Positions 16,326 through 24,679 of a stretch of DNA of 50,519 nucleotides are shown one piece after another. Each line of letters opens with the position of its first letter. Within the stretch, counting starts at the first letter, position 1. The position numbers were made by a program, and so were the translations under genes. The notes below the pieces were generated by a model, which was given only the letters and a program-made list of their open reading frames with translations, was not told the DNA's origin and ran no database searches. Origin of the DNA: Woeseiaceae bacterium (GTDB lineage: Bacteria; Pseudomonadota; Gammaproteobacteria; Steroidobacterales; Woeseiaceae); assembly GCA_021773135.1 (NCBI GenBank), contig JAJFKP010000017.1:1-50519 (forward strand). The letters run 5' to 3'.

Positions 16326-18128
16326 TCAGGCCGCCTGTCCTTTGGAGACCTCTTCGAGAACGCTGTCGACCACGAAATTCGCACTCAATGGGTTGCCGTT
16401 ATAATGAAGTATCGACACAAGTTTTTCGGGATTCGTGCCGGCATCAAGCAGCAGTAACGCGCGTAGCTGCGCGTCACGATTTTGTTCAACGACATACACA
16501 CGTTCATGCTTCTCGATGAACTCAATGATCGCCTGCGTAAACGGGAACGCCTTGACGCGACAATAGTTCAGGCCAACGCCCTGCTCCTGCAGCGTGCCCA
16601 ACGCCTCTTTCACAGCGCCGTCGCAACTGCCGATGGTAAGCACTGCCTGTCGGTTGAATTTCGAGTATTCGATTTCCGCCTCCGGCACCATGGTGCGGGC
16701 AGTTTCCCATTTGACCAGCAGTCGATCGACGACATCCTGGTACTCGGCCGAATCCTCTGTGTAACCGCCGTATTTGGTGTGTCCGGATCCGCGCGTGAAA
16801 TAAGCGCCTTTCGGATGAACGCCTGGCAGCGTTCGATAAGGTATTCCATCTCCGTCAACGTCCAGGTAACGGTGAAATTTGGCCATTTCGTCAAGCTGGG
16901 CGGCGCTCAATACCTTGCCGCGATCGGGCACGTAATTGTCGTCCCACTTGAGATCAGGGCACATCCAATCGTTCATCCCGATATCAAGATCGGAAAGAAC
17001 CATGACGGGCGTCTGCAGCCGCTCCGCAAGGTCGAAAGCGGTCGGCGCCATGTAAAAGCATTCCTCGGGATTCGCCGGAAACAACAGCACGTGTTTCGTA
17101 TCGCCGTGCGATGCATAAGCGCAGATCATCAGGTCGCATTGCTGTGTGCGTGTTGGCATGCCCGTGGACGGACCGGTTCGCTGCACGTCGTAAATGACCG
17201 CAGGCACCTCTGCATAATAGGCAAATCCGATAAACTCACTCATCAATGAGATGCCGGGACCGCTGGTGGGCGTGAATGCCCTGGCGCCATTCCAGGAAGC
17301 GCCCAAAACCATGCCAATGGCCGCAAGCTCGTCCTCCGCCTGAATGATGCAGTACATGTTCTCGCCGGTATCTTCGTCGGTTCGATAGCGCTTGCAAAAA
17401 GACGTGAACGCATCCATCAGCGACGTTGACGGAGTAATGGGGTACCAGGCCCCAACCGTTGCTCCCGCGTAAACACAACCCAGTCCGGCGGCGGTATTGC
17501 CATCAATAATGATGTGGTCTTTGGTCTTGTCAGAGGCCTCGATTCTTGCCGGTAACGGGCAAACGAAATTTTCTTTGGCATAATCGTAACCGAGGCGAAT
17601 TGCTTCGAGGTTGGATTTCACCAGCTGTTTTTTTGCTGCGAACGTTTCGTTCAGGAGAGTTGTAATGACGTCGAGGTCAATATCGAGCAGTGCGGCGATC
17701 ACGCCAACGTAGGCAATATTCTTCATCAGAATGCGGGCGCGCGCCGTATCGAAGTGCTCGTTACACATGCGCGAGAGGGGCACACCAAAAACAGTGATAT
17801 CATCCCGCTCCAGCAGTCGACTTCGCGGCCAGGTTGAATCGTAAAGCAGCCAACCGCCAGGTGACACCGCGGCCAGATCTGCCGCGTACGTTTGCGCATT
17901 CATTGCAATCATGAGGTCAACTCTGTCTGCACGACATTGATGACCGTCGCCAGTCACACGAATCTCATACCATGTTGGTAATCCCTGGATATTGGACGGG
18001 AAGTAGTTCTTGCCAACCACGGGTACGCCCATGCGAAAGATCGCTTTCATCAGGAGTCCGTTCGCACTTGCTGAACCGGTTCCATTGACCGTGGCAATCT
18101 TGATGACAACGTCGTTTACACTAGACAC
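16326..18128 (-). CDS. korA: 2-oxoacid:acceptor oxidoreductase, fused gamma-alpha subunit
   Basis: 600 residues starting with GTG at 18128. The first ~180 residues are the gamma domain (N-G-T-G-S-A-S-A-N-G, G-K-N-Y-F-P-S-N-I-Q-G-L-P-T-W-Y). The alpha domain follows with G-N-T-A-A-G-L-G-C-V-Y-A-G and W-Y-P-I-T-P-S-T-S-L, then a C-terminal domain typical of KorA/VorA-type subunits. It pairs with the beta subunit downstream and lies 78 bases after the FAD/iron-sulfur partner gene. Together they would form a cytoplasmic complex feeding electrons from 2-oxoacid oxidation to ferredoxin or NADP. Confidence 0.92.
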   Translation of the reverse strand: MSSVNDVVIKIATVNGTGSASANGLLMKAIFRMGVPVVGKNYFPSNIQGLPTWYEIRVTGDGHQCRADRVDLMIAMNAQTYAADLAAVSPGGWLLYDSTWPRSRLLERDDITVFGVPLSRMCNEHFDTARARILMKNIAYVGVIAALLDIDLDVITTLLNETFAAKKQLVKSNLEAIRLGYDYAKENFVCPLPARIEASDKTKDHIIIDGNTAAGLGCVYAGATVGAWYPITPSTSLMDAFTSFCKRYRTDEDTGENMYCIIQAEDELAAIGMVLGASWNGARAFTPTSGPGISLMSEFIGFAYYAEVPAVIYDVQRTGPSTGMPTRTQQCDLMICAYASHGDTKHVLLFPANPEECFYMAPTAFDLAERLQTPVMVLSDLDIGMNDWMCPDLKWDDNYVPDRGKVLSAAQLDEMAKFHRYLDVDGDGIPYRTLPGVHPKGAYFTRGSGHTKYGGYTEDSAEYQDVVDRLLVKWETARTMVPEAEIEYSKFNRQAVLTIGSCDGAVKEALGTLQEQGVGLNYCRVKAFPFTQAIIEFIEKHERVYVVEQNRDAQLRALLLLDAGTNPEKLVSILHYNGNPLSANFVVDSVLEEVSKGQAA

Positions 18129-18206
18129 GCTTGTAAAACCTCAGGGAAGAATGTGAATACCGGGTGACAAGAGGTGGATATTCATTGCGCCGGTTAACCG
18201 CCAGAC

Positions 18207-20024
18207 TTATTCGCCGGAAGCTCGCGCCAACGGCTTGGTGTCAGGATTCTGATTGTCGCTGACCTGTGGAATCAGAATTTCAGACTTTTGCATATCCCAG
18301 GCTCCCGTCGGGCAGCGCTCCGCACATAAACTGCAGTGCACACAGAGATCTTCATCCTTGACCATGACGCGGCCCGTTTGCGGCAACCCCGCGGAAACAT
18401 AGAGGTCCTGTTCCTTGTTTTCAGCCGGTGCAGACAGGCGCGTACGAAGATCCTGCTCCTCGCCATTCGCCGTAATCGTCAGGCAGTTGACGGGGCAAAC
18501 GTCGATACAGGCGTCACACTCGATACACAGCTCTGCAGCAAACACGGTCTGAATGTCACAGTTGAGGCAACGCTCAACCTCTTTGATTGTTTGCTCGACG
18601 GTAAAACCCAGCTCGACCTCGATGTCCAGTTTCTTGAAACGCTCTTTAAGCTCAACGTGAGGCATCAGCCGGCGTTCGGCCGGATCGTAATCGTTGGAAA
18701 AACTCCATTCATGGATGCCCATTTTCTGACTGCTGAGCGCAACGCTTGGCGGCACACGATCGGTCATGGCCCCGTTATTGCAGTATTTGTCTATCGAAAT
18801 CGCGGCTTCGTGGCCATGCGCGACTGCCCAGATGATGTTCTTGGGACCGAATGCAGAATCACCACCGAAGAACACGCCTTCACGAGAACACATCATCGTG
18901 GTTTCGTCGACCACCGGGCATTCCCACTCATCGAACTCGATGCCGATATCCCGCTCGATCCAGGGAAACGCGTTGTCCTGTCCGATCGCGAGTATCACGT
19001 CATCGCACGGGATGATCACCTCGCCTACCGGCGTGCCGCGATCGATTCGGCCCTGTTCGTCGATGTTGTATTCCATCTGATCAAACTTCATGCCAACGAG
19101 CTTGCCATCTTCGATGACAAACTCCTTGGGAGAATGATTGATTACGATTTCTACATTTTCTTCCTCCGCATCCTCGAGCTCCCAGGCGGATGCCTTGAAG
19201 AATCCGCGCGGCTTGCGGGCCATGACTTTAACGTCCCTGGCACCGAGCCTTAGAGACGTTCGGCAACAGTCCATTGCCGTATTGCCAACACCAATTATCA
19301 GAACTTTCTCGCCTATAGACTTGGTGTGTTCGAAGGCAACGGATTCCAGCCAGTCGATGCCAATATAGATATTTTCGGTGTCGTAGCGACCGGGAAGTTT
19401 TAATTCTTTGCCTCGCGGTGCGCCGGTGCCAACGAAGACGGCATCGAATCCACCCTCATCGAGAAGCTCTTTCATACTCTCAATACGGTGGTTCATTTTG
19501 ACGTCGGCGCCCATGTCGACGATGTAGCCGATCTCTTCATCGAGCACCGCGGGTGGCAGCCGGAATTGTGGAATATTGGTCCGCATCAAGCCGCCGGTCG
19601 TGTCCAGCGCCTCGAAAACAGTCACTTCATACCCTAGGGGCAGGAGATCGTTCGCGACGGTCAGGGATGCACATCCTGCGCCAAGCAAAGCGACCTTTTT
19701 ACCGTTTGACTGTTCCGGCGCGGTCGGCAGGCGATCGGTTATATCGTCGCGGTGATCAGCCGCAATTCGTTTGAGTCGGCAGATTGCGACCGGCTTGTCC
19801 TCTACGCGACCGCGCCTGCAGGCGGGCTCACAGGGACGATCGCATACCCGGCCAAGGATGCCGGGAAAGACGTTTGATTCCCGGTTCAGCATGTAGGCGT
19901 CGGAAAACTGACCCTGGGCAATCAGTCGAATATACCCAGGCACGTCAGTGTGGGCAGGACATGCCCACTGACAGTCGACTACCTTGTGAAAATAGTCTGG
20001 ATTTGATGTATCAGTTGGCTTCAT
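18207..20024 (-). CDS. GltD-like FAD/NAD(P) oxidoreductase with 4Fe-4S domains, partner of KorAB
   Basis: 605 residues. The N-terminal ~110 residues hold a Cys-rich domain (C-Q-W-A-C-P-A-H, V-C-D-R-P-C-E-P-A-C-R-R-G) like the small subunit of glutamate synthase. Next come FAD (G-A-G-C-A-S-L-T-V-A) and NAD(P) (G-V-G-N-T-A-M-D-C-C) binding folds. The C-terminal ~130 residues hold a bacterial 2[4Fe-4S] ferredoxin-like domain (C-I-E-C-D-A-C-I-D-V-C-P and C-V-H-C-S-L-C-A-E-R-C-P). First gene of the operon with korA and korB. It resembles the electron-transfer subunit of the 2-oxoglutarate:NADP oxidoreductase described from Azoarcus, so it may let the Kor enzyme exchange electrons with NADP(H). Confidence 0.88.
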   Translation of the reverse strand: MKPTDTSNPDYFHKVVDCQWACPAHTDVPGYIRLIAQGQFSDAYMLNRESNVFPGILGRVCDRPCEPACRRGRVEDKPVAICRLKRIAADHRDDITDRLPTAPEQSNGKKVALLGAGCASLTVANDLLPLGYEVTVFEALDTTGGLMRTNIPQFRLPPAVLDEEIGYIVDMGADVKMNHRIESMKELLDEGGFDAVFVGTGAPRGKELKLPGRYDTENIYIGIDWLESVAFEHTKSIGEKVLIIGVGNTAMDCCRTSLRLGARDVKVMARKPRGFFKASAWELEDAEEENVEIVINHSPKEFVIEDGKLVGMKFDQMEYNIDEQGRIDRGTPVGEVIIPCDDVILAIGQDNAFPWIERDIGIEFDEWECPVVDETTMMCSREGVFFGGDSAFGPKNIIWAVAHGHEAAISIDKYCNNGAMTDRVPPSVALSSQKMGIHEWSFSNDYDPAERRLMPHVELKERFKKLDIEVELGFTVEQTIKEVERCLNCDIQTVFAAELCIECDACIDVCPVNCLTITANGEEQDLRTRLSAPAENKEQDLYVSAGLPQTGRVMVKDEDLCVHCSLCAERCPTGAWDMQKSEILIPQVSDNQNPDTKPLARASGE

Positions 20025-20204
20025 TCGCGTAACACGCGGCCGGCGCTCCTGCTATCCGGCGTTGAACGCCGCGGACTGCTATTTTCCGTAGGATAGCGAG
20101 ATCGGCCGGAAAGTAAACTCTTTTGCATCCATTGCATATGTTCGAAGGTTGCTTTCCAACTTATATCAAATTGGCGCGTCGGGTTTCGAGCCGGATACTG
20201 GCCG

Positions 20205-21545
20205 TTATCGCGCCCTGCGGAACTCCATTCTTTGTCCGATGCTGCCTTCGGCCAACATACCATCCTGGTAGACAACTTTACCGTTGACGATGGTGGTATC
20301 GACGGTCGACCGAAAGGTATGGTTCTCGAACGGTGACCAGTGACACTTCGCAAGTAAACTCGCTTTCGTTACATGCGTCGGCTTGTCGGGATCCATTATG
20401 ACGAGGTCCGCAAAGTATCCTTCACGGACATAACCACGATCGACAACGCCGAATATGTCAGCCACCGCATGGCTGGTTTTATCCACGACTCGTTCGTAGT
20501 CGAAGTGGCCGTCCCGGACCAAGTCGAACAGGCACAACATGACGTGCTGCACCAGCGGCAACCCTGCCGGGCTCTTGAAGTAGGTTCTGCTTTTCTCGCT
20601 GGCGGTGTGCGGTGCATGATCCGTGGCAATTATGTCAATTCGGTCTTCCACCACTGCCCGCCGGAGTGCATCACGATCGGCCGCGGTCTTGATTGCCGGA
20701 TTGCACTTTATCTTCGCACCGAGATCCTCGTAGCGACTCTCCTCGAACCACAGGTGGTGAACACAGACCTCCGCCGTTATGCGTTTCTCACTACGATGGC
20801 CTTTCGAAAAGAGGCCCATTTCAATCGCTGTTGTGAGGTGCAACACATGCAGCAGTGCATCGTGCCGGCGGGCCAGGTCAACCGCCTGGCTGGACGACAG
20901 CAGGCAGGCGTTGGCAGACCTGATCGCCGGGTGCTCCGACATCGGTACATTGTCACCGAACTCCGCTTTCGCACGAGCCTCGTTGTCGCGAATGCTGGGC
21001 GAATGTTCACAGTGCGTCAGCACAATGACCGGCGCATGTTCAAACAGCAACTCCAGCGCTTCCGGGCTGTCGACCAGCATATCCCCTGTCGACGCGCCCA
21101 TAAATGCTTTAATGCCGCACGCCTCACCGACCTTGAGTGCTTTGATTTCTTCGATGTTCCGATTCGTCGCACCGAGATAAAATCCGTAATTTGCCCGGCA
21201 GCGGCCCCTTGCGATTTCGTATTTGTCCGCCAGTGCCGCCCGGGTTGTGGTCTGCGGGTTGACGTTGGGCATGTCCATGAAACTGGTAATGCCGCCTGCA
21301 ACAGCCGCGGCAGACTCGGTCGCAAGATCGCCTTTATTGGTCAATCCCGGTTCACGAAAATGCACCTGATCGTCAATCATCCCCGGTAATAACATCTTGC
21401 CGGCAGCATCCAGTACCTCGGTATCCTGGTCCGCCGTGAGCCCCGCGCCGATCTTTTCAATTCTCTCACCGACGACCAACACATCGGCATCGCGTGTCTC
21501 GCCCTCATTGACCAGCCGCGCATTGGTAATAAGCAGTTTATTCAT
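20205..21545 (-). CDS. pyrC: Dihydroorotase
   Basis: The 446-residue class I-type dihydroorotase closes carbamoyl aspartate to dihydroorotate in pyrimidine synthesis. Seen are P-G-M-I-D-D-Q-V-H-F-R-E-P-G, the likely carboxylated Lys in I-K-A-F-M-G-A-S-T-G (Lys146), H-C-E-H, L-H-V-L-H-L-T and the catalytic Asp in A-T-D-H-A-P-H. The first His of the usual H-x-H pair is Gln60 here. I recall this variant from other dihydroorotases of the Bacteroidetes-like subgroup, so it need not mean inactivity. Its ATG overlaps the stop of the upstream iminopeptidase gene by four bases. Confidence 0.9.
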   Translation of the reverse strand: MNKLLITNARLVNEGETRDADVLVVGERIEKIGAGLTADQDTEVLDAAGKMLLPGMIDDQVHFREPGLTNKGDLATESAAAVAGGITSFMDMPNVNPQTTTRAALADKYEIARGRCRANYGFYLGATNRNIEEIKALKVGEACGIKAFMGASTGDMLVDSPEALELLFEHAPVIVLTHCEHSPSIRDNEARAKAEFGDNVPMSEHPAIRSANACLLSSSQAVDLARRHDALLHVLHLTTAIEMGLFSKGHRSEKRITAEVCVHHLWFEESRYEDLGAKIKCNPAIKTAADRDALRRAVVEDRIDIIATDHAPHTASEKSRTYFKSPAGLPLVQHVMLCLFDLVRDGHFDYERVVDKTSHAVADIFGVVDRGYVREGYFADLVIMDPDKPTHVTKASLLAKCHWSPFENHTFRSTVDTTIVNGKVVYQDGMLAEGSIGQRMEFRRAR

Positions 21546-22501
21546 CGGGCGAATGCATCCGTAGCCATGACCAGTTCGTGGATGTTACCGGGTTCAAATG
21601 CCGCATGTCCGGCGTCCGCCACAATACGAAAATCTGCTTCAGGCCAGGCCTGAGCCAATTCCCAGGCAGATACGGCCGGGCAGACAACGTCATACCGGCC
21701 CTGGACGATGACCGCCGGGATGTGTCGAATCTTGTCAACATCATTAATGAGCTGGTTGTCTTGCATAAAACCCTGGTTAACAAAGTAGTGACATTCGATC
21801 CTGGCAAGCGCGGTGGCCATTTCGTCCGCTGCGAAATCTGCTGCGATGGCCTCGTTTGGTAACAACGTGCTGGTCGTACCTTCCCAGGTAGACCACGCTT
21901 TCGCAGCTTCGATACGCACGGTTGCGTCATCACTGGTCAGGCGACTGTAGTAGGCCCTCAGAAGATCGTCGCGTTCACCCGGAGGAATGGGCTGCAGGTA
22001 ATGCTGCCATCGGTCCGGGAAAATCTCGCTGGCGCCGTGTTGATAAAACCAGTCAATCTCCTTCTTGCGCAACATGAATATGCCTCGCAGAACGATTTCA
22101 CTTACCCGCTCCGGGTGAGTCTGGCTGTACGCAAGTGCAAGGGTGCTGCCCCACGATCCACCGAAGACCTGCCATTTGTCAATCTGCAGCGCGGTACGCA
22201 GCAGCTCTATATCGTTGACCAGGTCCCAGGTCGTATTATTCTCGAGGTTGGCGTGAGGCTTGCTTTTGCCGCTTCCCCGTTGATCGAACAGGATGACTCT
22301 GTAGACATCCGGATTCCAGAAGCGACGCATCGCCGCAGTGCATCCGCCGCCGGGGCCGCCGTGCAGAAAAACCGCGGGTTTACCTTGCGGATTACCGCAC
22401 TCCTCATAATAGAGTGTGTGACCACCTCCGACTTCGAGAAACCCGCTACGATTTGCTTCAATCGGCGCATAAAGTTCGCGCCTGGTCGTATCTGTTGTCA
22501 T
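21542..22501 (-). CDS. pip: Prolyl iminopeptidase
   Basis: The 319-residue alpha/beta hydrolase of peptidase family S33 releases N-terminal proline from peptides in the cytoplasm. Diagnostic: H-G-G-P-G-G-G-C (oxyanion region), V-I-L-F-D-Q-R-G-S-G-K-S, nucleophile elbow F-G-G-S-W-G-S-T-L-A-L-A-Y, D in V-Q-G-R-Y-D-V-V-C-P and His in A-D-A-G-H-A-A-F-E. Length fits the family. Translationally coupled to dihydroorotase downstream (ATGA). Confidence 0.94.
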   Translation of the reverse strand: MTTDTTRRELYAPIEANRSGFLEVGGGHTLYYEECGNPQGKPAVFLHGGPGGGCTAAMRRFWNPDVYRVILFDQRGSGKSKPHANLENNTTWDLVNDIELLRTALQIDKWQVFGGSWGSTLALAYSQTHPERVSEIVLRGIFMLRKKEIDWFYQHGASEIFPDRWQHYLQPIPPGERDDLLRAYYSRLTSDDATVRIEAAKAWSTWEGTTSTLLPNEAIAADFAADEMATALARIECHYFVNQGFMQDNQLINDVDKIRHIPAVIVQGRYDVVCPAVSAWELAQAWPEADFRIVADAGHAAFEPGNIHELVMATDAFAR

Positions 22502-22567
22502 GCGCGGATTATGGAAGGGGTGGCCCTCGATTGCTAACCTTTTTGCAGAGAGCGGTGGTGGCAGGCT

Positions 22568-24679
22568 TCAGGCTGATCGAGAAGGTCCGGCGCTTCCCAG
22601 GTCGATAATCTGATCGGCTAACGCGATGACGTCCGGACGGTGTGCAACGCTGATCGTGGTAACGCAAAGTTTCGAGATATTGGCGAGGACGCGCCTCTCT
22701 GTTTGAACGTCAAGGTGACTGGTCGCTTCATCGAGAAACAGAACCTTCGGTGCACGGTAAAGGGCTCGGGCCAGCATGAGTCGCTGGATTTGTCCGCCAG
22801 AAAGACCGGTGCCCGCCTCACCGATCAGTGTTTCCAATCGCATTGGCAGCGCCTGAATGTCGCTCCAGACCTCCGCCTGGACTGCCGCCAGCCGTATGCG
22901 GGCCAAATCGGGAGTCGGCGAAAACGCTGCAATATTTTCCCCGATCGTTCCCTGGAAAACCTGGTCGCCCTGCAGTACACACGCGGTCTGCGCGACCAGC
23001 GCCTGCGGGTTCCACAATCCCAGCTCGACGCCGTCGATCAGAATATGGCCGGCAGTGGCCTCCAGGTGGCCCGCGAGAAGCCGCAGGAGCGTCGTTTTGC
23101 CACAGCCTGACGGACCCCTGATGACAACGTGGGTACCGGCCTCGATGTGACAAGCAAAGTTGCGGATTACGGGTTTGCCATCTGCGTAGGCGAAGCCAAC
23201 CTCAGCTGCCTGCATGTTGCCCACCAATGCGCCAGTGACTGCGCCGGCAGGTCCGGTGGGCACCGGTGCTGCACTCAGGATGTCCAGAATCCTGTGCGTG
23301 TGAACCTGAAGTTGTGCGAATCGCTGCAATTGTTCGATGACAACCACCATCGCGCCGGCAACGCGTGCGCGCATCGCAACGAACGCAAACAGGACCCCAA
23401 GCGTAATCTCTCTGTCTATTATTCCGCTGATACCGACCGCGAGAAAAAGAATCTGTTCGCTTGAATTGATGAATGCAGTACCGACCGTGCGAACGATCGA
23501 TAACCGCCCTTGACGGACACCGGTTGCAGTTGCAGCAAGAAAGCTTTGTTGCCAATGCAGGCGACGCACGACGCCCAGTCCCAGGCAGCGGACGGTATCG
23601 AATGCTCGTAGCGTTTCCACGAGCGACGTACTCTCGGCGGCGCGGTGGATTAACTGTTGCTGACTGAGTCTCAGGCTGGCCGGAATCAGTGCTGCCGTTA
23701 GCAGCATGGACAGCGCTAACCCGCCGATGGAGACCATTGTCAGGCGCGGACTGTAGAAGAACATGATGACGATTGTCGAGATGAGCACAGAGAATTGCAC
23801 GACGGCGCTGACACCGTGCGTGGTGATCACTTCACGGATCGGCGTCAACGACTGCAGCTTCGACATCAGGTCTCCAACGTGGCGACTTGTGATGAATTCG
23901 ACCGGTAATCCCAGCAGGTGATTCATGACTCGAACCGTGCTGTCCGTCGCCAGTCGGGTTCCAGCATATAGTGCGATCCAGCTACGCAGACCTTCCAGTA
24001 TGAGTGCTGCGAGCATGACGAGCGCAAGTCCTGCCAGGCCGCGATAAAGCCACCTGCGATCCTGACCGAGAACCACTTCGTCGATAAGCACCTGGGTTGC
24101 TATGGCGGGAACCAGTGACAGAAACTGCGTTACAAAGAGCAGAAACAGCATCAGCGCGAGATAGCGACGGAGTTTGCCGAAACTGCCGACGATCTGGATG
24201 AAACCGAGTTTCCGTTGGTTCGCCTGCGGTCGAAAATTCTGGCCGGGTACAAATTCCAGGGCAACGCCCGTGAACGCCTCGTCGAGTTCCTGTGGGCTGA
24301 CCTTGCGGCTCCCGCTCGACGGGTCGTGAATCTGCCATTGGCGCCTGCGTCCGGTTACCAGCACGACGAAGTGATTCATGCGCCAATGCAGTATGGCGGG
24401 CAGCTTCAGCTCGCCTAACTCCTCAATCGAAAGCCTGACCGGCCGCGCGATCAGGTCTAGCGCCTGCGCGGTTGCAACCAGCTCCTGGAAAGTCGCACCC
24501 AAGCCCGACAGGCGGCTGCCGGCACGGAGCGTTTCCAGGCTAATACTTTTGCCGAAATAACCGGCAATCATTGCCAGGCAGGCCAGCCCACACTCCGCCC
24601 GTTCCTGCTGCAGGACAACCGGCACAGCGTGTCGTCCACCGAGCCGCAGCAAGTCAGGCACCGGTACCTTTTGATACAT
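22568..24679 (-). CDS. C39-peptidase ABC exporter (bacteriocin/RTX type)
   Basis: 703 residues in three parts. Residues ~18-145 are a C39 peptidase with Gln24/25, Cys30 in E-C-G-L-A-C, His103 in M-N-H-F-V-V-L and Asp119 in H-D-P-S-S-G, so the protease should be active on double-glycine leader peptides. Next is a six-helix membrane domain (~160-440). Last is an ATPase with Walker A G-P-S-G-C-G-K-T-T, signature L-S-G-G-Q, Walker B V-L-F-L-D-E-A-T-S and H-loop V-A-H-R. It resembles CvaB/RaxB exporters. The start overlaps the HlyD-type adaptor gene by 26 bases. No precursor peptide gene is obvious nearby. Confidence 0.9.
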   Translation of the reverse strand: MYQKVPVPDLLRLGGRHAVPVVLQQERAECGLACLAMIAGYFGKSISLETLRAGSRLSGLGATFQELVATAQALDLIARPVRLSIEELGELKLPAILHWRMNHFVVLVTGRRRQWQIHDPSSGSRKVSPQELDEAFTGVALEFVPGQNFRPQANQRKLGFIQIVGSFGKLRRYLALMLFLLFVTQFLSLVPAIATQVLIDEVVLGQDRRWLYRGLAGLALVMLAALILEGLRSWIALYAGTRLATDSTVRVMNHLLGLPVEFITSRHVGDLMSKLQSLTPIREVITTHGVSAVVQFSVLISTIVIMFFYSPRLTMVSIGGLALSMLLTAALIPASLRLSQQQLIHRAAESTSLVETLRAFDTVRCLGLGVVRRLHWQQSFLAATATGVRQGRLSIVRTVGTAFINSSEQILFLAVGISGIIDREITLGVLFAFVAMRARVAGAMVVVIEQLQRFAQLQVHTHRILDILSAAPVPTGPAGAVTGALVGNMQAAEVGFAYADGKPVIRNFACHIEAGTHVVIRGPSGCGKTTLLRLLAGHLEATAGHILIDGVELGLWNPQALVAQTACVLQGDQVFQGTIGENIAAFSPTPDLARIRLAAVQAEVWSDIQALPMRLETLIGEAGTGLSGGQIQRLMLARALYRAPKVLFLDEATSHLDVQTERRVLANISKLCVTTISVAHRPDVIALADQIIDLGSAGPSRSA

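Noticed and set aside
18336-19253. Plus-strand 305-codon frame opposite the Kor FAD subunit
   Set aside because: Antisense to a clear flavoprotein; no domain pattern.
20025-20204. tRNA-like fragment (GGTTTCGAGCC and GTTCGAA) in the gap between the Kor operon and dihydroorotase
   Set aside because: No acceptor or anticodon stem could be drawn; the short T-loop-like words occur by chance.
20373-21389. Plus-strand 338-codon frame opposite dihydroorotase
   Set aside because: Entirely antisense to a well-supported enzyme and rich in Cys/Arg/His as shadow frames often are.
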